DNA of 64,000 nucleotides from Talinum fruticosum (taxonomy: Eukaryota; Streptophyta; Magnoliopsida; Caryophyllales; Talinaceae): positions 8,310,501-8,374,500 of the forward strand of contig JAITYX010000009.1 in assembly GCA_021018815.1 (NCBI GenBank), read 5' to 3'. The notes under the pieces were generated by a model. It had not been told where the DNA came from and did no database searches. It was given only the letters and a program-made list of their open reading frames with translations. Position 1 is the first letter of the stretch; each line of letters starts with the position of its first letter. Shown one piece after another: positions 33,840-45,709 of this stretch. A program made the translations under genes and the position numbers.

Positions 33840-35070
33840 AATAGGAAATGTTTCAAGTAAAAAGGAAGCAAAAAGAGGAAGACAATGGTATGCACATGAA
33901 TCGCTGCGCTTCCACATTACCGTGCAAAGTCTCATGGGTGCTAGTGCAAACTTGCACGACTATGTGAGCTAACCAAAAAGATTGAAACACTTACACCGGC
34001 ACTAGTTCGGCTCGCATGGTCGTGCCGACTTTCTTCACATTTTGCTTAGTTTTTACAGAGCTATAAAAAAAAAAGATAACTTTGACTCTGGTTTTGCGAG
34101 CTTGATTCTTAGAGTTCTTGCTTAATCAAAATAAAACCCTATTAGGGGAGATTAGTAAATAATATTTGTAACATTTTGGATTCAAACTTTTAACTTCGAT
34201 TCTATGAGTTTTTCTCTTTATCTATTCCTGTTTACTTTAAGTTTATTATTGCAATTGTTCAATTTGGTTTTTAGATCAAATTTTTATTAGTTTAGATGTT
34301 AATTACCGTTACATTAATTGTTTGTTTTCTTATTTGAGTTTAATTAATTAGTTTATGTTCTTGTTCAAATATGTTTATGTTTGTTCGTTCTTAAGTTTAG
34401 TTATTAGATTTATCTTCGGTTTTAATGTTAATTAGTTGTTAATGTTGGTTATTTTGGTTGTAATTAGCCTCTCTAATGGCTAATTTATCCGATTTAGGCT
34501 TTAACCCATCTAGTTTATGCGTATTAATGAGAATTGTTCCTCATGCCTACCACGAAAGTAAGTGGTTAGAACAATTGCCTAAAAGGGTTCTTCATCTTGA
34601 TTTTTAGGAGGTTGGTATATCACTAAAAGGTGGAGCCAAGTTGCAAGCATGAGTATAGAGAATTATTGGGATTTTGCATGAAAATAGTCCAAATCCTAGC
34701 TAAGTCCATAGGTTGTTACTTTTGTAGTCTAATTGGGCTAATCTCACGAAAGTAAGTGGTTAGAACAATTAGATTACTTTATGACCTTCGAAACCGTGGC
34801 TTCGAAGGTTTTGATGGTAAAGCCGACCGTTACTAATACTTGTATAGACTTGGTTAGGTTTAGGCATGTCTTAATTAATTAGTTTACTCGAGTGGTGAAA
34901 TCACAATCTGAGCATTATTTCATTGCTTTCTAGAATTAGCTTATTTCTAATATCTCTTACCCATATTGATTTGCCTAGCTTGAAAGTTTAAGATATCTTT
35001 GGTACTATGAACAAAACTCTCTTTGGACACGACCCATGCTTACCGGCTAGCTACAACTACGTCATGCACT
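33840..35070 (+). repeat. Athila-like Ty3/gypsy LTR fragment
   Basis: The TATA-like CTATAAAAAAAA is at about 34061. GTGCAAACTTGCACGACTATG and CGGCTCGCATGGTCGTGCCG near 33940-34030 recall the ...GCACGG/CCGTGC... phrases of Athila LTRs. CTCTTTGGACACGACCCATGC near 35022 resembles the LTR tail phrase CTCCCTGTGGA-ACGACCC. A perfect 26-bp direct repeat lies at 34551-34576 and 34745-34770. No gag-pol is attached. Assignment is by phrase resemblance only. Confidence 0.4.
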
Positions 35071-35074
35071 TTCA

Positions 35075-35600
35075 GTTATAGATTTAAGACTTAATCCTTC
35101 CCAACCACTATAGGTCCGGAGTCGGTGATCTTTGTTGCATTTATTTTCTTGGCAATCAAAGTAATAGGTATGCAGCTAAGAAGTCTCAAAAGTTTGTCAT
35201 TCTCGGAAAAAAGTAAAGACAACCTTAGTAAAGGCCATCCCCATAATATCCTATGCTTTCTTCAATAGACCTCATATAAAATCGTATATGGCCTAGGGAT
35301 TTATTTAAATCCATGCTAAATAAAGTCATCTTAATCTCTTTGGATGTGATAGGGGAAGTACCATAACAATATCTCAATCACACTAAATCGGAAAATTAAG
35401 AACCCAATCGTTCTCATAAGAAATTTCTCTTCCTTGAATACCGACCTCTTTCTAGATAAAATTACTCCTTCTCTTTTGTTAATAACAACATGAGAAAACT
35501 TGCTATTCTTATCCGCATTCTTTCAGTAAATGCTCTTTGGCTTGTCGCTCCAAAATCAACTCCTCCACTCTTTTGAACTTAGAACAATTTGCAAGAAGCC
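35075..35600 (-). pseudogene. LINE (L1-type) reverse transcriptase fragment
   Basis: Minus strand, reading leftward: FKRVEELILERQAKE near 35560; NADKNSKFSHVVINKREGVI near 35510; then a degraded middle; KKA-x-DIMGMAFTKVVFTFF near 35245; and KLLRLLSCIPITLIAKKINA with TKITDSGPI near 35190-35110. These match, in order, the linker and N-terminal part of plant L1 reverse transcriptases (typical forms are GDKNTKFFH, KAWDIIG and TLIPK...NPKKVTDFRPI). Stops and frameshifts are present; the endonuclease and the FADD-type catalytic part are absent. It is the only non-LTR retrotransposon seen here. Confidence 0.75.
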
Positions 35601-35795
35601 CCATTTCTAATTAACGCTTTTTTCTTGTTACTTTATTTCCTATATTTAAAATTTTTATTCTATTGTTATTTTCTTAGATATAGTTTTTTTAATAATTATT
35701 ATATTATGATTTTGTTATATATCTCTCTACTTGACAAGTATTAAATTTTTTAATTTGTTATTATTTTTCCGAGACAAGTAGTGGTGCTTAAAAGA
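35601..35795. other. AT-rich spacer
   Basis: No gene. AT-rich sequence lies between the LINE fragment and the Tat-2 leader. Confidence 0.5.
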
Positions 35796-35799
35796 TGTG

Positions 35800-36066
35800 A
35801 TATCATATTGTAAGAACCAAGACCCACACCTTTTAGGCGGATCCAAATCCCCAAGAATGTTTATTTGAAGGAGGTGCACTTACCAAGAATACAAGCTTCA
35901 GATTTTTTATGTGATTTTTGGATGGAAGTTTTATAAATCATTTTAGTTTCAAAAAGTTTTTAAGAAGTCTCTGTAGGAGTTCGGCACCCGGGCCGTTCCT
36001 CCCGTCTCGTCGCTCTATCGAGAGAGGATGGCCTGTCCGAAAAATAATGGGTGGAGTCTCCCACGA
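35800..36066 (-). other. Tat-2 leader and primer binding site
   Basis: On the minus strand, CGTGGGAGACTCCACCC (36049-36065) resembles the Tat/Ogre start GTGGCGACTCCACTGGGG. It is followed by GGCCATCCTCTCTCGATAGA and CGACGAGACGGGAGGAACGG, phrases I associate with the leaders of Tat elements. So this is the start of an internal region, read leftward. Confidence 0.55.
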
Positions 36067-36079
36067 AATGTCGACTTTT

Positions 36080-37549
36080 AGGTGAGGTGTGTCTCTTATT
36101 AAGTTGATTTTAGAATTAGGCTTTGTAATAGACTTAGAAGAAAATTTGATTGGCGATTTTATTAATTTTTTTTTGTTTTTAAATTATATTTTAGGAGTCT
36201 CAAGATATTATTTTGTAAGAGAAAATATCATAAAAAAGGAAAAATATTTTGTTGCAAAGATGTTGGACTACGAAGTGAAACCGCCTAGCCATAATTTAAG
36301 CCCAGTACTACCCTCCCGCCTTGGTCGATGATCGGAGATGGCCATCTAGCCGGGACTACTCGGAGCAGATCTCGGCCGGATGGCTTAAAGCTATCAAAAT
36401 TTTCCAATTTTTCCTAATTTTTCTAAGAAATGTCGAGAAGTAATTTTTAGAATAAAAAGATAGAATAAGGAAGTTGCCAGTCCATTTTAGGAACAAAAAT
36501 AACAAAAATAATAAAAATCACTTTTTCGAATTCAAAGAAAAACAAAAAATTCGGACAAGGTTTTTAAAAAGGAGACCATTGGTCAAAGCAATGATCTAGT
36601 GTTCAAGGGCAATGGTATGAAACGAGGAAGGTCGCTGCTCATTCCGCTCGTCAGTAGAAGTCCTCTAGTAATTCAAATTGTGAGTTAAATTGAGTTAAAT
36701 GAAGCAAACAAACAACATATGAAGTGTGGAAATAAAACAGTTCGGACATGCTTTTAAACAATAAAGAAAGCAACGTAAGTGAAAAATAAAAAGTTATATC
36801 GGGTGGGGAAGAAAATTAAAGTGATATAACTTTTAATCCACAATACCGAAAGCGATAAATGTGAGAATTAAAATAGAATTGTAAACACAAACTCAAAGTG
36901 TATGACTCACCTACAGGATCGAATCACGAATAGATTTCAGCAGAGGTAACGTATGGGGCAAGGACGTGAAAAAAGGTGCAGAAATAGTTTTTGAGAGTGG
37001 AGAGAAAAGAGTGAGGCAGAGAGATTTTCAACAAAATAGGGATTTCCAAGTTGAAATGGGTTGAAATGTTTCCAAGTAGCGGCTAAATGATTGAACCGCG
37101 TCCGGATTTTCGGAAATGGATGATAGAAAAACCGGAGATTCGAACTTGTCAAAATGACACATCTCAAAGGGATCGGGGACCGACACCAGCCCTAATGGAT
37201 GTCATACGGATGCTTGCCAGCAGCGTGCTAGGCTCGATTTCTAAAATATGTATAACGTTGCGTTTGGATCAGCGTGTGGGTATGATGCCGCTCATCTCCA
37301 AGTTCGAGAGTCCGAACCTATCTTGCGTCGGCCGAAGAATTGGTATGCGGGTCGGCCCAATCCCGTAAAAGTGTCATGACCTATTTTATGATGCTTGTTG
37401 GCTTTTTGTGGGCTAAACCATCTTTCATCATACTCGTTTTAGTTCGATCATGTCCCAAGTTCGCAAACGAGACCGTGATTTCGGAACTAAGCTAAAATAA
37501 TAAGTAAAATGAATAAAAAGATAAGGACGACACATTTTTAGTGTTTACA
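36080..37549 (-). repeat. Tat-2 LTR
   Basis: A diverged relative of the LTRs at 39860 and 49282. GTGTCTCTTATTAAGTTGAT (36087) matches their left ends, GATTGGCGATTTTATTAATT and AGGAGTCTCAAGATATTATT match at 36147-36215, and the right end is GACACATTTTTAGTGTTTACA (37528-37549). The minus-strand start is TGTAAACAC. Internal-end sequence is on its right and internal-start sequence on its left. Confidence 0.65.
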
Positions 37550-37566
37550 ATCGGGCCCCACTTTGA
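37550..37566 (-). other. Tat-2 polypurine tract
   Basis: Minus strand TCAAAGTGGGGCCCGAT next to the LTR start; it matches the tract at 41824-41840. The following AGACGAAGGGTTAAAGTTGA block is also shared. Confidence 0.6.
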
Positions 37567-38176
37567 CCAAGTTTGAAAGACGAAGGGTTAAAGTTGACAC
37601 TAAAGGATACTTATCTTATTTATCCGGCATTGATTTGGATATCGGTTGAATTAAGGGTTCATGAATTGATCATTTTTTAACTTAAACTCTAACAAAAATG
37701 GGATCCGGACTTGATCATCGTATGCTATCTCGAAATCCGGCTAAAAAGTCCTAAGCTTGGCTTGATCAAAGTCCTGGAGCTTAGTGATATGCTAAAGCTT
37801 GATTATTTCTTGATCCGATGCTTGGCTTAAAATTTTGATGCACTACCATTCCGTGAGTAAATAATCGGATGTATAAAAAGTCTAGTATTTTACATTAATA
37901 ATTCAAGAAAAGAGTTTGATCGAAAAGTAAATTGAAAAAGCTAAATAAGTGGACCCCACAAGTCTCGCTTGCATGTTGGGCTGCTCGGGTTGGTCTCGCC
38001 ATGCATGTGGGGGTCGACGCTGGTCACGTCCTAAGCTACGCTATCTCGATACATGTAGTACATAGTTCGACCGTGCTGGACCTCGTGAACCTAGGTGCCG
38101 CACCGCTTTACGGTGTTCCTGTCGGGTAGCCTACGACGGTTTTTTTCTTAATGTTTTGAATTCTAACCAGTTTGTT

Positions 38177-38184
38177 TATAAAAG
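38177..38184 (+). promoter_or_regulatory. TATA box of the antisense PMD gene in Tat-2
   Basis: TATAAAAG, followed by TTCGATGCTTCATTTTCACA. The Tat-3 copy has TATAAAGG at 42459-42466 followed by TGTGCTTCATTTTGCACACC, so the promoter region is conserved between the two elements. Confidence 0.5.
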
Positions 38185-38301
38185 GGAGGACTTCGATGCT
38201 TCATTTTCACACCTTCACAATTCCTCTTCTTGTTGCTTCTTCTTGTTTGTTCTTTCATTTCTTGAGAAAACTAATGTGGTCTACTTTACAAACTTCAAAA
38301 A

Positions 38302-39341
38302 ATGCCTCAAAGATTACCATACTCAAGAAATAAGAATGAAAGTCGAAGGCTTAACACAAGATTCATTTGTGGAAAAAGATTGGCATCCTTACCACTAATG
38401 GCATCCAAGCGACCTCTTAGTGAAAGCCCAACATCATGTTTATTCATTGGTGATCTCCGCTACGATAATCGTCTTAATTTGAATTTCTTTTGTCTAATGC
38501 TAGTGTGTCATATGACTCAAACATTTTATCTCCTCGTTCTTTTTAGAAGGACTACATTGGGGGTAGTGGTGCCATAAAAATGTTCTTTAGTACATTCAAA
38601 ACCGGAATTACATACTCGGAGCAAACCTTGACTAATGCCGGGATGGGTCTGCTCTTTACTACATTGCGTCATTTGTGTGACATTACCGACAGCGGCATTG
38701 CTCGGGCCATCGGTGAGCGCTTTTGAGATATCAGTCAACACCTTCCATCTTCCCTTTGGGGAGATGACTATTACCCCTATAGACTTTGCCGTCCTCACGG
38801 GTTTATATTTCTCGGTTGAGCCTATAGTTCATGATCAACATTTGTACAAAAACCATGACTTTTTGCATCACCTGTTTGGCTTAGTTGCTCTTCAATTTCC
38901 TCGCCCAATGTCTTTATGTATTCGATCCTTCTTTTTGCTTTTACCAATGAAGAGTTGTGGCCTTAACACGTTCCACAACAACATGCTAGAATCATGATAA
39001 CTCTTATGTTGAGTATGTTTATTTTCTCCAACCAAGGGTCCATAGTCTACATCCATTATCTAGCCAACCTAGTGGATTTAGACCAAACAAATGACTTCAA
39101 TTAGGGTGCACTCGCATATGCTTTCTTGATAAGAGGTTCGCATTCTGGATGCCCGACGTACCACTTAAAGAAGAATTTGCTCAACTATATCTTTGACTAG
39201 CTTGTGGAGGATCATTGAGGTTTGTCTGTATTCCTCTTTAGCCTTTATTTTCTATCTCCCATAGGTATAAGATTTACTTGTGTGGTAAATTTATAGCCAT
39301 GGATGTACGAGCACTTCCTCACATAGCTGAACGAATCACCC
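38302..39341 (+). pseudogene. PMD-type gene, antisense in Tat-2, truncated
   Basis: A plant-mobile-domain (aminotransferase-like, MAIL/MAIN family) gene remnant in plus orientation inside a minus-strand Tat element. Blocks are LLFTTLRHLCDITDSGIARA near 38650, TFHLPFGEMTITPIDF (a PMD hallmark) near 38740, LTGLYFSVEPIVHD near 38800, YLANLVDLDQTNDFN near 39060, and ALAYAFLIRG near 39110. It is cut at 39341 by a copia LTR. Known PMD proteins occur both as host genes and in transposons. The same order recurs at 42612-45078. The start codon is uncertain. Confidence 0.7.
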
Positions 39342-39686
39342 CGAAGACTCAAGTATGAACTAACACCTAATTTGGTTTTGATTTAAAGTCATCCATCTAT
39401 AACTTAGGCTTTAACACGATGCATTCTAATATGAAGTTTACAAGATAATTACTAAAATATGACAGGCCTAAGATTTTAGTTTAAAAGTTTATCTCTTAAA
39501 GTTTAAGGACTCGCTTTACTTAGAAAAGTAACAACCGACCTACAAAATAAAACCGAGCACTTCATGAGTCACTCAGCTTTGGAAACCGACAAAATAAGTA
39601 TGGCTCGGACAATTAGTTCCCTAAATAATTTCATAGTTTTAGCTCATCTTTTAAGCCGACTTACTTCATAAATGGAATTAGTTTAA
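39342..39686 (+). repeat. Truncated LTR of Cop-4
   Basis: CGAAGACTCAAGTATG starts an LTR whose first about 345 bases are the reverse complement of 33300-33645 in the Cop-3 LTR. It begins abruptly inside the Tat-2 PMD gene, which marks an insertion point, and is itself cut where gag sequence begins. Confidence 0.75.
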
Positions 39687-39845
39687 GCGCATGATGAAGT
39701 ATAAGAAATAGCAGAAGAAGCCCGTAAATAACATCTACAAGAAACGAAGAAAGGTGAATTTCCATCCTCTTCAAATTCCTCTTTCACTAAAAATTTTGGT
39801 TGTTTTGAGTGGTAAAAAGAACATACATATAAAAGAAGGTCGGGG
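39687..39845 (+). pseudogene. gag: Cop-4 gag fragment
   Basis: Matches the gag segment MMKYKKWEK...KGKYSSP just before the zinc knuckle (compare 10366-10510). FGCFE-type sequence with GKKNIHIK is the start of the knuckle, with its second Cys lost. It is joined directly to the LTR piece, so at least 1.5 kb between them is deleted. Confidence 0.65.
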
Positions 39846-39859
39846 CCCCGCCGAGCTTC

Positions 39860-41823
39860 CTCACTTGCTTTGGGTAACTTTTTTTAATATTGATTTTAAA
39901 GACAAGTTTTGAAAGTCGATTTTGGAATATGGGGATGAACCTTTTATTAAGATTTCTGAATTTTATTAAATCAAGTTGAAATGAATTAAATTAGATTTAC
40001 TTGGCGGTTTTATTAATCATTTTATTTTAGCAATTATTTTAGAAGTCTCGGGATCTTATTTTCTAATTAAGGACTAAATGATATTAGGGTTATGATTCTA
40101 TTGTGGGGCTTTAGGGCATGATTAGTGTGAAATCACCAGCTTGGACCGAAGCCACAACCTCCGCCTCCGCGGTGCTAGTCGTAGCCTCACACCGGGGAAG
40201 GCGGGCGCCGGCTAGAGGCCGTGGCGGCTGCAACTAGCATCGGTCTCTACCTAGTGGGCAGATCCAAAACCCAAGATCATTTTTCCTCCAACCAAAAACA
40301 CCGAGATACGATTTTGAATAGACCAAAGCATTAAAACTAAGAGTCGCCAATCAATTTTTAAGAAGTAAAAAACTAAGAAAAACACAAAAGAAGACTTGCT
40401 CCCTTAATCTTAGTATGGGCAAAATTAAGACCGAAAAAGACTAAAAACTTAACTCCATTGGTCCGAACCGAGAATCGATTCGGGGCGAGGATACGAAACA
40501 TAGGGATAAATCCCTCCATTCCGCCCGTTCGAAGACATCCATTACTAGTTCGAGTAGTGTATTAATAAAGATGTAAGAAAACAAGTATACAACATGCGAA
40601 ACAAAATTAAAGCAATCAATACATAACGAGGAAAAGGATGAAAAAAAGCGATTAAGAAAGAGATAAAAGAAATAAAAGCGGGAAAGTAATGATTGCATTG
40701 GTTGGAGAAGAAATTAAAGAGATTACATCTCTTAAACCACAATACGAAAAGCAAATAAAACAGAAATAAATATAACCATCCGAAGGCTGAAATATGGCCC
40801 TCAAGTTATCCCACCTTGCCGATCCGGATCTCCACACCGGATCTCTCAATGAAATGGCGATAATGCAAAGAAAAGGGACTAGTTTTATGAATTGTATCTA
40901 GATTATGGCAGTGATCGGTTGAATGAGTGCCCAGAGATCATAATAATCAAATATTATTTAGCTCTTTTCACTGGATTCGAGTGGTGAAAGATGGATATAA
41001 AAAATTGGCGAGTAATGGTTAGATGAGAGCATTCAAGTTGGATTTCAGCAGACATGATGCTAAGGCGAGAAGCCGTATCGAATGCGAGCCCATGATCTCT
41101 ATTTATAGGAGAGGCCCTAGGTCACAAATTACCTTGGGTTTGCCTCTTATCAGCCGTCAAAACATCTAAAATAAAACCGGGCCATTCCTTAAGAGATAAA
41201 AACCGGATCGGAAGATGATAAATCCAGATAGAACCGAGTTAAAAGAGAAGAGGCGGGCGCCGGCCAACCGGACCCTTCTAGGGTTTCGTGGCCCGGCTTG
41301 TGTCTCCAAGGACTCTCCAAGCTCAAAACGCAGCGTTCCACCATGATTCTAGAAGGTAGGCGCCGGCAACAATATCGTTTAGAGGGGAAAGCTTCTAGCC
41401 TCTTATGGACTGTATTATGAAGCTTAAAATGCAACACTTTGATGCTCTTGATCATGAAATGCAATGCTTCAATGTCGTCTTCAGGTCATCATCTCCTTGT
41501 CCGACTTGGACAAAAGTAGAATGTTGTATTCTCGTGCTAGGCATTTCCCAAAGCATACATCATGGGACTCCACAATGTCTAAAGGCTTCGGGGTAGCTCT
41601 TGGACGGTCCAAAAGAAAAGAGGATTTGTGGATCGACCCAAGGCAATAAAGGCTATTTAAGAGGTGCTTAGAGTTCTTTGTGGTTTATCGGCTTATGTTG
41701 CACCGATCGATCACAAGTGCAAATTCCAAATCCACAAATAGGACTCGAGTCTATCATCATCGAGTCAACAAAACAAAACACGTAAATAACGATATATAGG
41801 ACGACACTTTTTAGGTGTCTACA
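39860..41823 (-). repeat. 3' LTR of Tat-3
   Basis: This Tat-type Ty3/gypsy LTR of about 1.96 kb is a direct repeat of 49282-51229. The right end is GACGACACTTTTTAGGTGTC and TACA at 41823 (minus-strand start TGTAGACACC), adjoining a PPT. The TATA box is at 41100-41107 (minus). It contains GC-rich segments GGCGGGCGCCGGC near 40200 and 41250. The left limit is uncertain by about 15 bases. Confidence 0.85.
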
Positions 41824-41840
41824 GTTAGCCCCCACTTTGA
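41824..41840 (-). other. Polypurine tract of Tat-3
   Basis: Minus strand TCAAAGTGGGGGCTAAC directly precedes TGTAGACA of the LTR. Confidence 0.8.
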
Positions 41841-42458
41841 TTGAGTCTAGAAAGACGAAGGGTCAAAGTAGACACTAAAGGGTACATACCTCGATTTGTA
41901 TAAGACATTATGCGATGCTTGGAATTGGTCGTAGGTAAACCTGAACTCCAAAGTGAGACCTGAACTTGATCGCGATGCATGCATTCCGAAGTTCGAAGAA
42001 CGGATCCTAAGCTTAGTTTGATCGAGCTCGAAGCTTGGCATATTTTGATGATGAAACTTTGATTGTATATCGATCTTAAGCGTGGCTAAATAATCTATTG
42101 TGCTAGCACACTTGTTAATGCATAACTTAATTGACAAAAGTTTAGTATTTTTACCTGAATAATTTAGTCGAAACAGATCGATAAAACTATTCTAGAAAAG
42201 CTTATTGGTGGGCCCGAAGCTCCAACTTGCATGCATAAAGGACGAAAATTAGATGCCCTAAGATGACAAAGCTGCTTGGACTGGGAAGTGGGCTAGGATG
42301 GAAACGCTCGTTGCCGATTGGGCACCACGGTGCCTCGAGGCCAGCTCTCGCGAGCCTTTGGCGAGCGTGGCCCCGGCGTGCCTCGTCGAATTCCTTCGGT
42401 TACCCACTAATTATTTGACCCTTGTTTTATATGCTTGCATGTCTTGACTAGTCTCGCC

Positions 42459-42466
42459 TATAAAGG
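42459..42466 (+). promoter_or_regulatory. TATA box of the antisense PMD gene in Tat-3
   Basis: TATAAAGG, about 150 bases before the first usable ATG. It is followed by the TGCTTCATTTTGCACACC leader block shared with Tat-2. Confidence 0.5.
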
Positions 42467-42611
42467 GGTGCATGGTGTGCTTCATTTTGCACACCAACTC
42501 TTCATCTTAATTTTGTTATCTTTTTGTATTTCCTTGCTTTGCTCGCTTCTTGAAAGCTAGTTGGTTCTCAAGAGTTCTTTTTCTCAAAAATTCCTAGGAG
42601 AAAAGCTGACC

Positions 42612-45078
42612 ATGCAGGAGGAACTAGGGATGAGAGTCTTACTTAAGACTCTTTCCTTGAGTGCGAATAGCTTCCGTAGAACGAATGGAATCCGAGTGAT
42701 ATGTTGGTTAATGCTCGAAACCCACGTTTCTTTACTTGCCATCTCCTCTTCGAGTAAGCTAATTGGCTTAAACATATTCGTTTGCTCATTTAGAGTAAAG
42801 TTTTAACCAAAATCTTGTTGGATTTTGTTGTGTAGAAAAGCTCACTTCGGAGCAAGTGGAGCCATCCTAATGTTTATAGAGACATATGAGAGGATGCACT
42901 TTGCTCTCGAGAATGTCATGTATAATGTTTGGTTCGGAGCTCTCTACATCGCTTTACGCCATCTCATTGATAAGAGGGAGAGAGATCTAATTAAAGCCAT
43001 TAGTGAGAGATTTTGGGAAACCACCAACACATTCCATCTTCCCTTTAGTGACATGAAAATAACACCCTTTGACTTTGTCTGTTTTATCCAGTCTAGGCTT
43101 TTCAGAGAAACCATTAGCTTATGATTGGAATTTGTACAAAAACCATGACTACCTCCGTCACCTTTTAGGTCCTGTAATAGAGAGATTTCCACATAATAAC
43201 CACTTCAAATATACCATTCTTTTTAGGCTTTGAGGATGAAGTTTTCTGGCCTCAACATTCTCCTCAACAACAAGGGTCGTGCTTGCTCTCCTTTTGAGCA
43301 CGATCCTCTTCTCCGATCAGGCCGCTAAAATTCGTATTCGGTATTTGATGAACCTAGTGGATCTTGATAGAGTAAAGGAGCTCAACAAGGGTCCACCCAC
43401 ATATACTTGCCTCATTAGGGGCCTCTATGCTGGTGTGTAGCATACAAAACTAGAACCGGATTCCACCAACTATCTTCCTTTAAATGGCTTATGGAAGATC
43501 ATTGAGGTATGCTCAAATTTTCCTTTCATCAATATATTTTCATCTCATGTGGGTAAAAAGGTTTACTTGACTTGTTAAAATGTAGCCGTGGCTATATGAA
43601 TACTTTCCATATCTGTCGCCCGGCTCAATGAATCGGCCCGCGTTCCTTGCTTCCGTATGATAGGCTAGAATATATCTTGACCAAACTAAAACACATGAGA
43701 TAGGCATTTTGAGGTCAGCCCTCAACCGCGTTAACTCGGTACGTTACTTCTACTCTCAAAATTTGCTCCAAAATAGGCCTAAACGAGCTTTTCAACACAC
43801 TTTCAACATTCTCGGTCACGCCCACGGCCCGGATAACTATCTCTGGGCCGCCCATGGTGCAGATCCAGCCCCTTATATCCACGATTTTTGTCCATTTTCT
43901 TGTTGTTTTTCATTCTTGCTTGCTGATTTCTTGATAATTCTTGTATGTAAGCCAATTTCTATCCTTGGGCTCAACTTTCACTTCCCAGAATGTCCTTGTG
44001 GCCCGGGAGTGAGCGAGAGAAGGATCTTGTTTGAAGGTCCTTTTATTTGTTGGTATCTTGGGGAGAGGGTTACTCCTCAAATTCGAGTTAACACGTGGCC
44101 TCCATTTGTTATAGTCGATCCTTCTTCGACTATTTTCTATGTTCGTTCTCCTTCTTCGGATGAGCAATTGATGACCATGATGGGGTATCCGTTTACCTCA
44201 CTTTTGAATATACACACCTCCTACACACATCATGCTTCCCGCATCATGTCCCAACTAGTGAGTGCTCAACTCCTCTCTTATAACTTTGAATTTTTTGTAT
44301 GGAAATTAATCGTCATCTTCTCTTCCTTGGCAGCTTACTCCGATCGACATTCACATTCCGAGTCTCAACGTGGATGTTACTATGCCCGAGGGACCTCTTT
44401 ATTTCAAGCACCATTCCCGAAATCCCGGATGAGGAATGTGTTGGGCATCCCTTTCCTAGAAATTGGTGAGGGCTAAAAGTTATGTGCTCTTTTCCTTTTA
44501 GTTACATGCTAAAAGTATCTTCCTCGTTGATAACCTCAAATAAACTTTGCAAGTACGATCGGGAGCAATCTAGGACCATATCTATTAGATTGCGATCGAC
44601 TCTTCGTGGAATCATAATTTCTTTATCGGATGATCTTGTTTTACTTCTTGAGTAAGTCCTCGGCTAGTTTAGTGTTAAATTCTTTAAGCTTTTATTAATT
44701 TTCTAATTGCTTCCTTGATCTTGTAGAGACGCCATTCGAGAGCTATTCCTTCCGGAATCTACCTAGTGCGCCCGAGACATCATCCCAAGCTCATGAAAAA
44801 CAAGCGCCCCTCTAGTAGCAATGCTAGACAAGGCTCGTCCCGACGTCCTTCAAGGCGTGTGCATCATAGGAGTGCGTCCGAGGCAGGACCTAGTGCCTTC
44901 GGGCCTAGTACCTTCGATCCGAGACCTAGCCACTCTTAGGAGAGCTTGGATATCCAACATTTGCAGGCCTTCGATCGACACGGGAACCCTCTTTACTTCC
45001 CTCGGTCTTCTTAAGTGGACTAGCAAATGGGGCTTCTCGGCCTTAGGACCAAGGAGGTGGTTCGTACCAAGGCAATAA
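42612..45078 (+). pseudogene. PMD-type gene, antisense in Tat-3
   Basis: Plus-strand plant-mobile-domain gene remnant, opposite to the element's own integrase. ERMHFALENVMYNVWFGALY and ALRHLIDKRERDLIKAISER lead to TFHLPFSDMKITPFDF (42825-43124). Exon-like breaks separate this from EPSGS-type and WLYEYFPYLSPGSMNRPAFL near 43600, then LNRVNSVRYF and NYLWAAHGADPAPYIHDF (43709-43890), HARGTS-like and LVRHHPKLM-like tails to about 45078. The long 255-codon frame at 43709-44476 is part of this remnant and runs through probable introns. It is full of frame changes. PMD genes in Tat elements are known as additional antisense ORFs. Exon limits are not resolvable by eye. Confidence 0.6.
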
Positions 45079-45613
45079 AGGTGGCCGATTCTTTACGTCT
45101 GTCTTGGAGAACTCTAGAATTACACATTCAAAGAGAACTCCGATGACGATGCATAGAGGATCCCTTGCTGCTTCCACTACTTGTCGATTTATGGACCTCT
45201 TGTACGATGTTTATTTTGTTAATATATTATTTATTTTGTAATGAATACTCTTATGCAATGAGATGAAATGCAAGACTCGATTATAAAAATGCATTCTTTT
45301 ATTTAATATGATGCACAAAACTTAAGAAAATATACAAAGACAAAATTATAAACAAATGATACTAGCCCCCATTCCCCTAAAAGAAAATAATAAATAGAGA
45401 AACCGAAAATCTCAAGTGGATAGTCCAAGTAAGGTGTGTTCCACGCGCTGGGACGAGAAACAAAAATAACCAAGGACTTCTTGGGCCAGCAAGAAAGCAC
45501 GAAACAGGCCGGGCCCGAGGTCAGGCCGGCGCCGCCATGCATGAGTCCTCGCAGGGACCGTAGTGCCTTGTTGTTCTAATTATAGTAGGATTTGAAGAAC
45601 TCCAGAAAACGCC

Positions 45614-45621
45614 TATAAATA
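45614..45621 (+). promoter_or_regulatory. TATA box of the second antisense gene in Tat-3
   Basis: TATAAATA in GCCTATAAATACGATCGC, 96 bases before the ATG at 45710. Spacing fits a plant core promoter. Confidence 0.5.
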
Positions 45622-45709
45622 CGATCGCTCGGCGCAACAAGAAATACGAGACACCAAAGCCTTCACTCAATTGCAATATATACTCTTCTTACATCCATAC
45701 ATAGAACCA

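Noticed and set aside
43709..44476. 255-codon ORF, the longest in the window, as a new gene
   Set aside because: It lies inside the antisense PMD remnant, starts at an internal Met, and its middle is low-information hydrophobic sequence typical of read-through introns.
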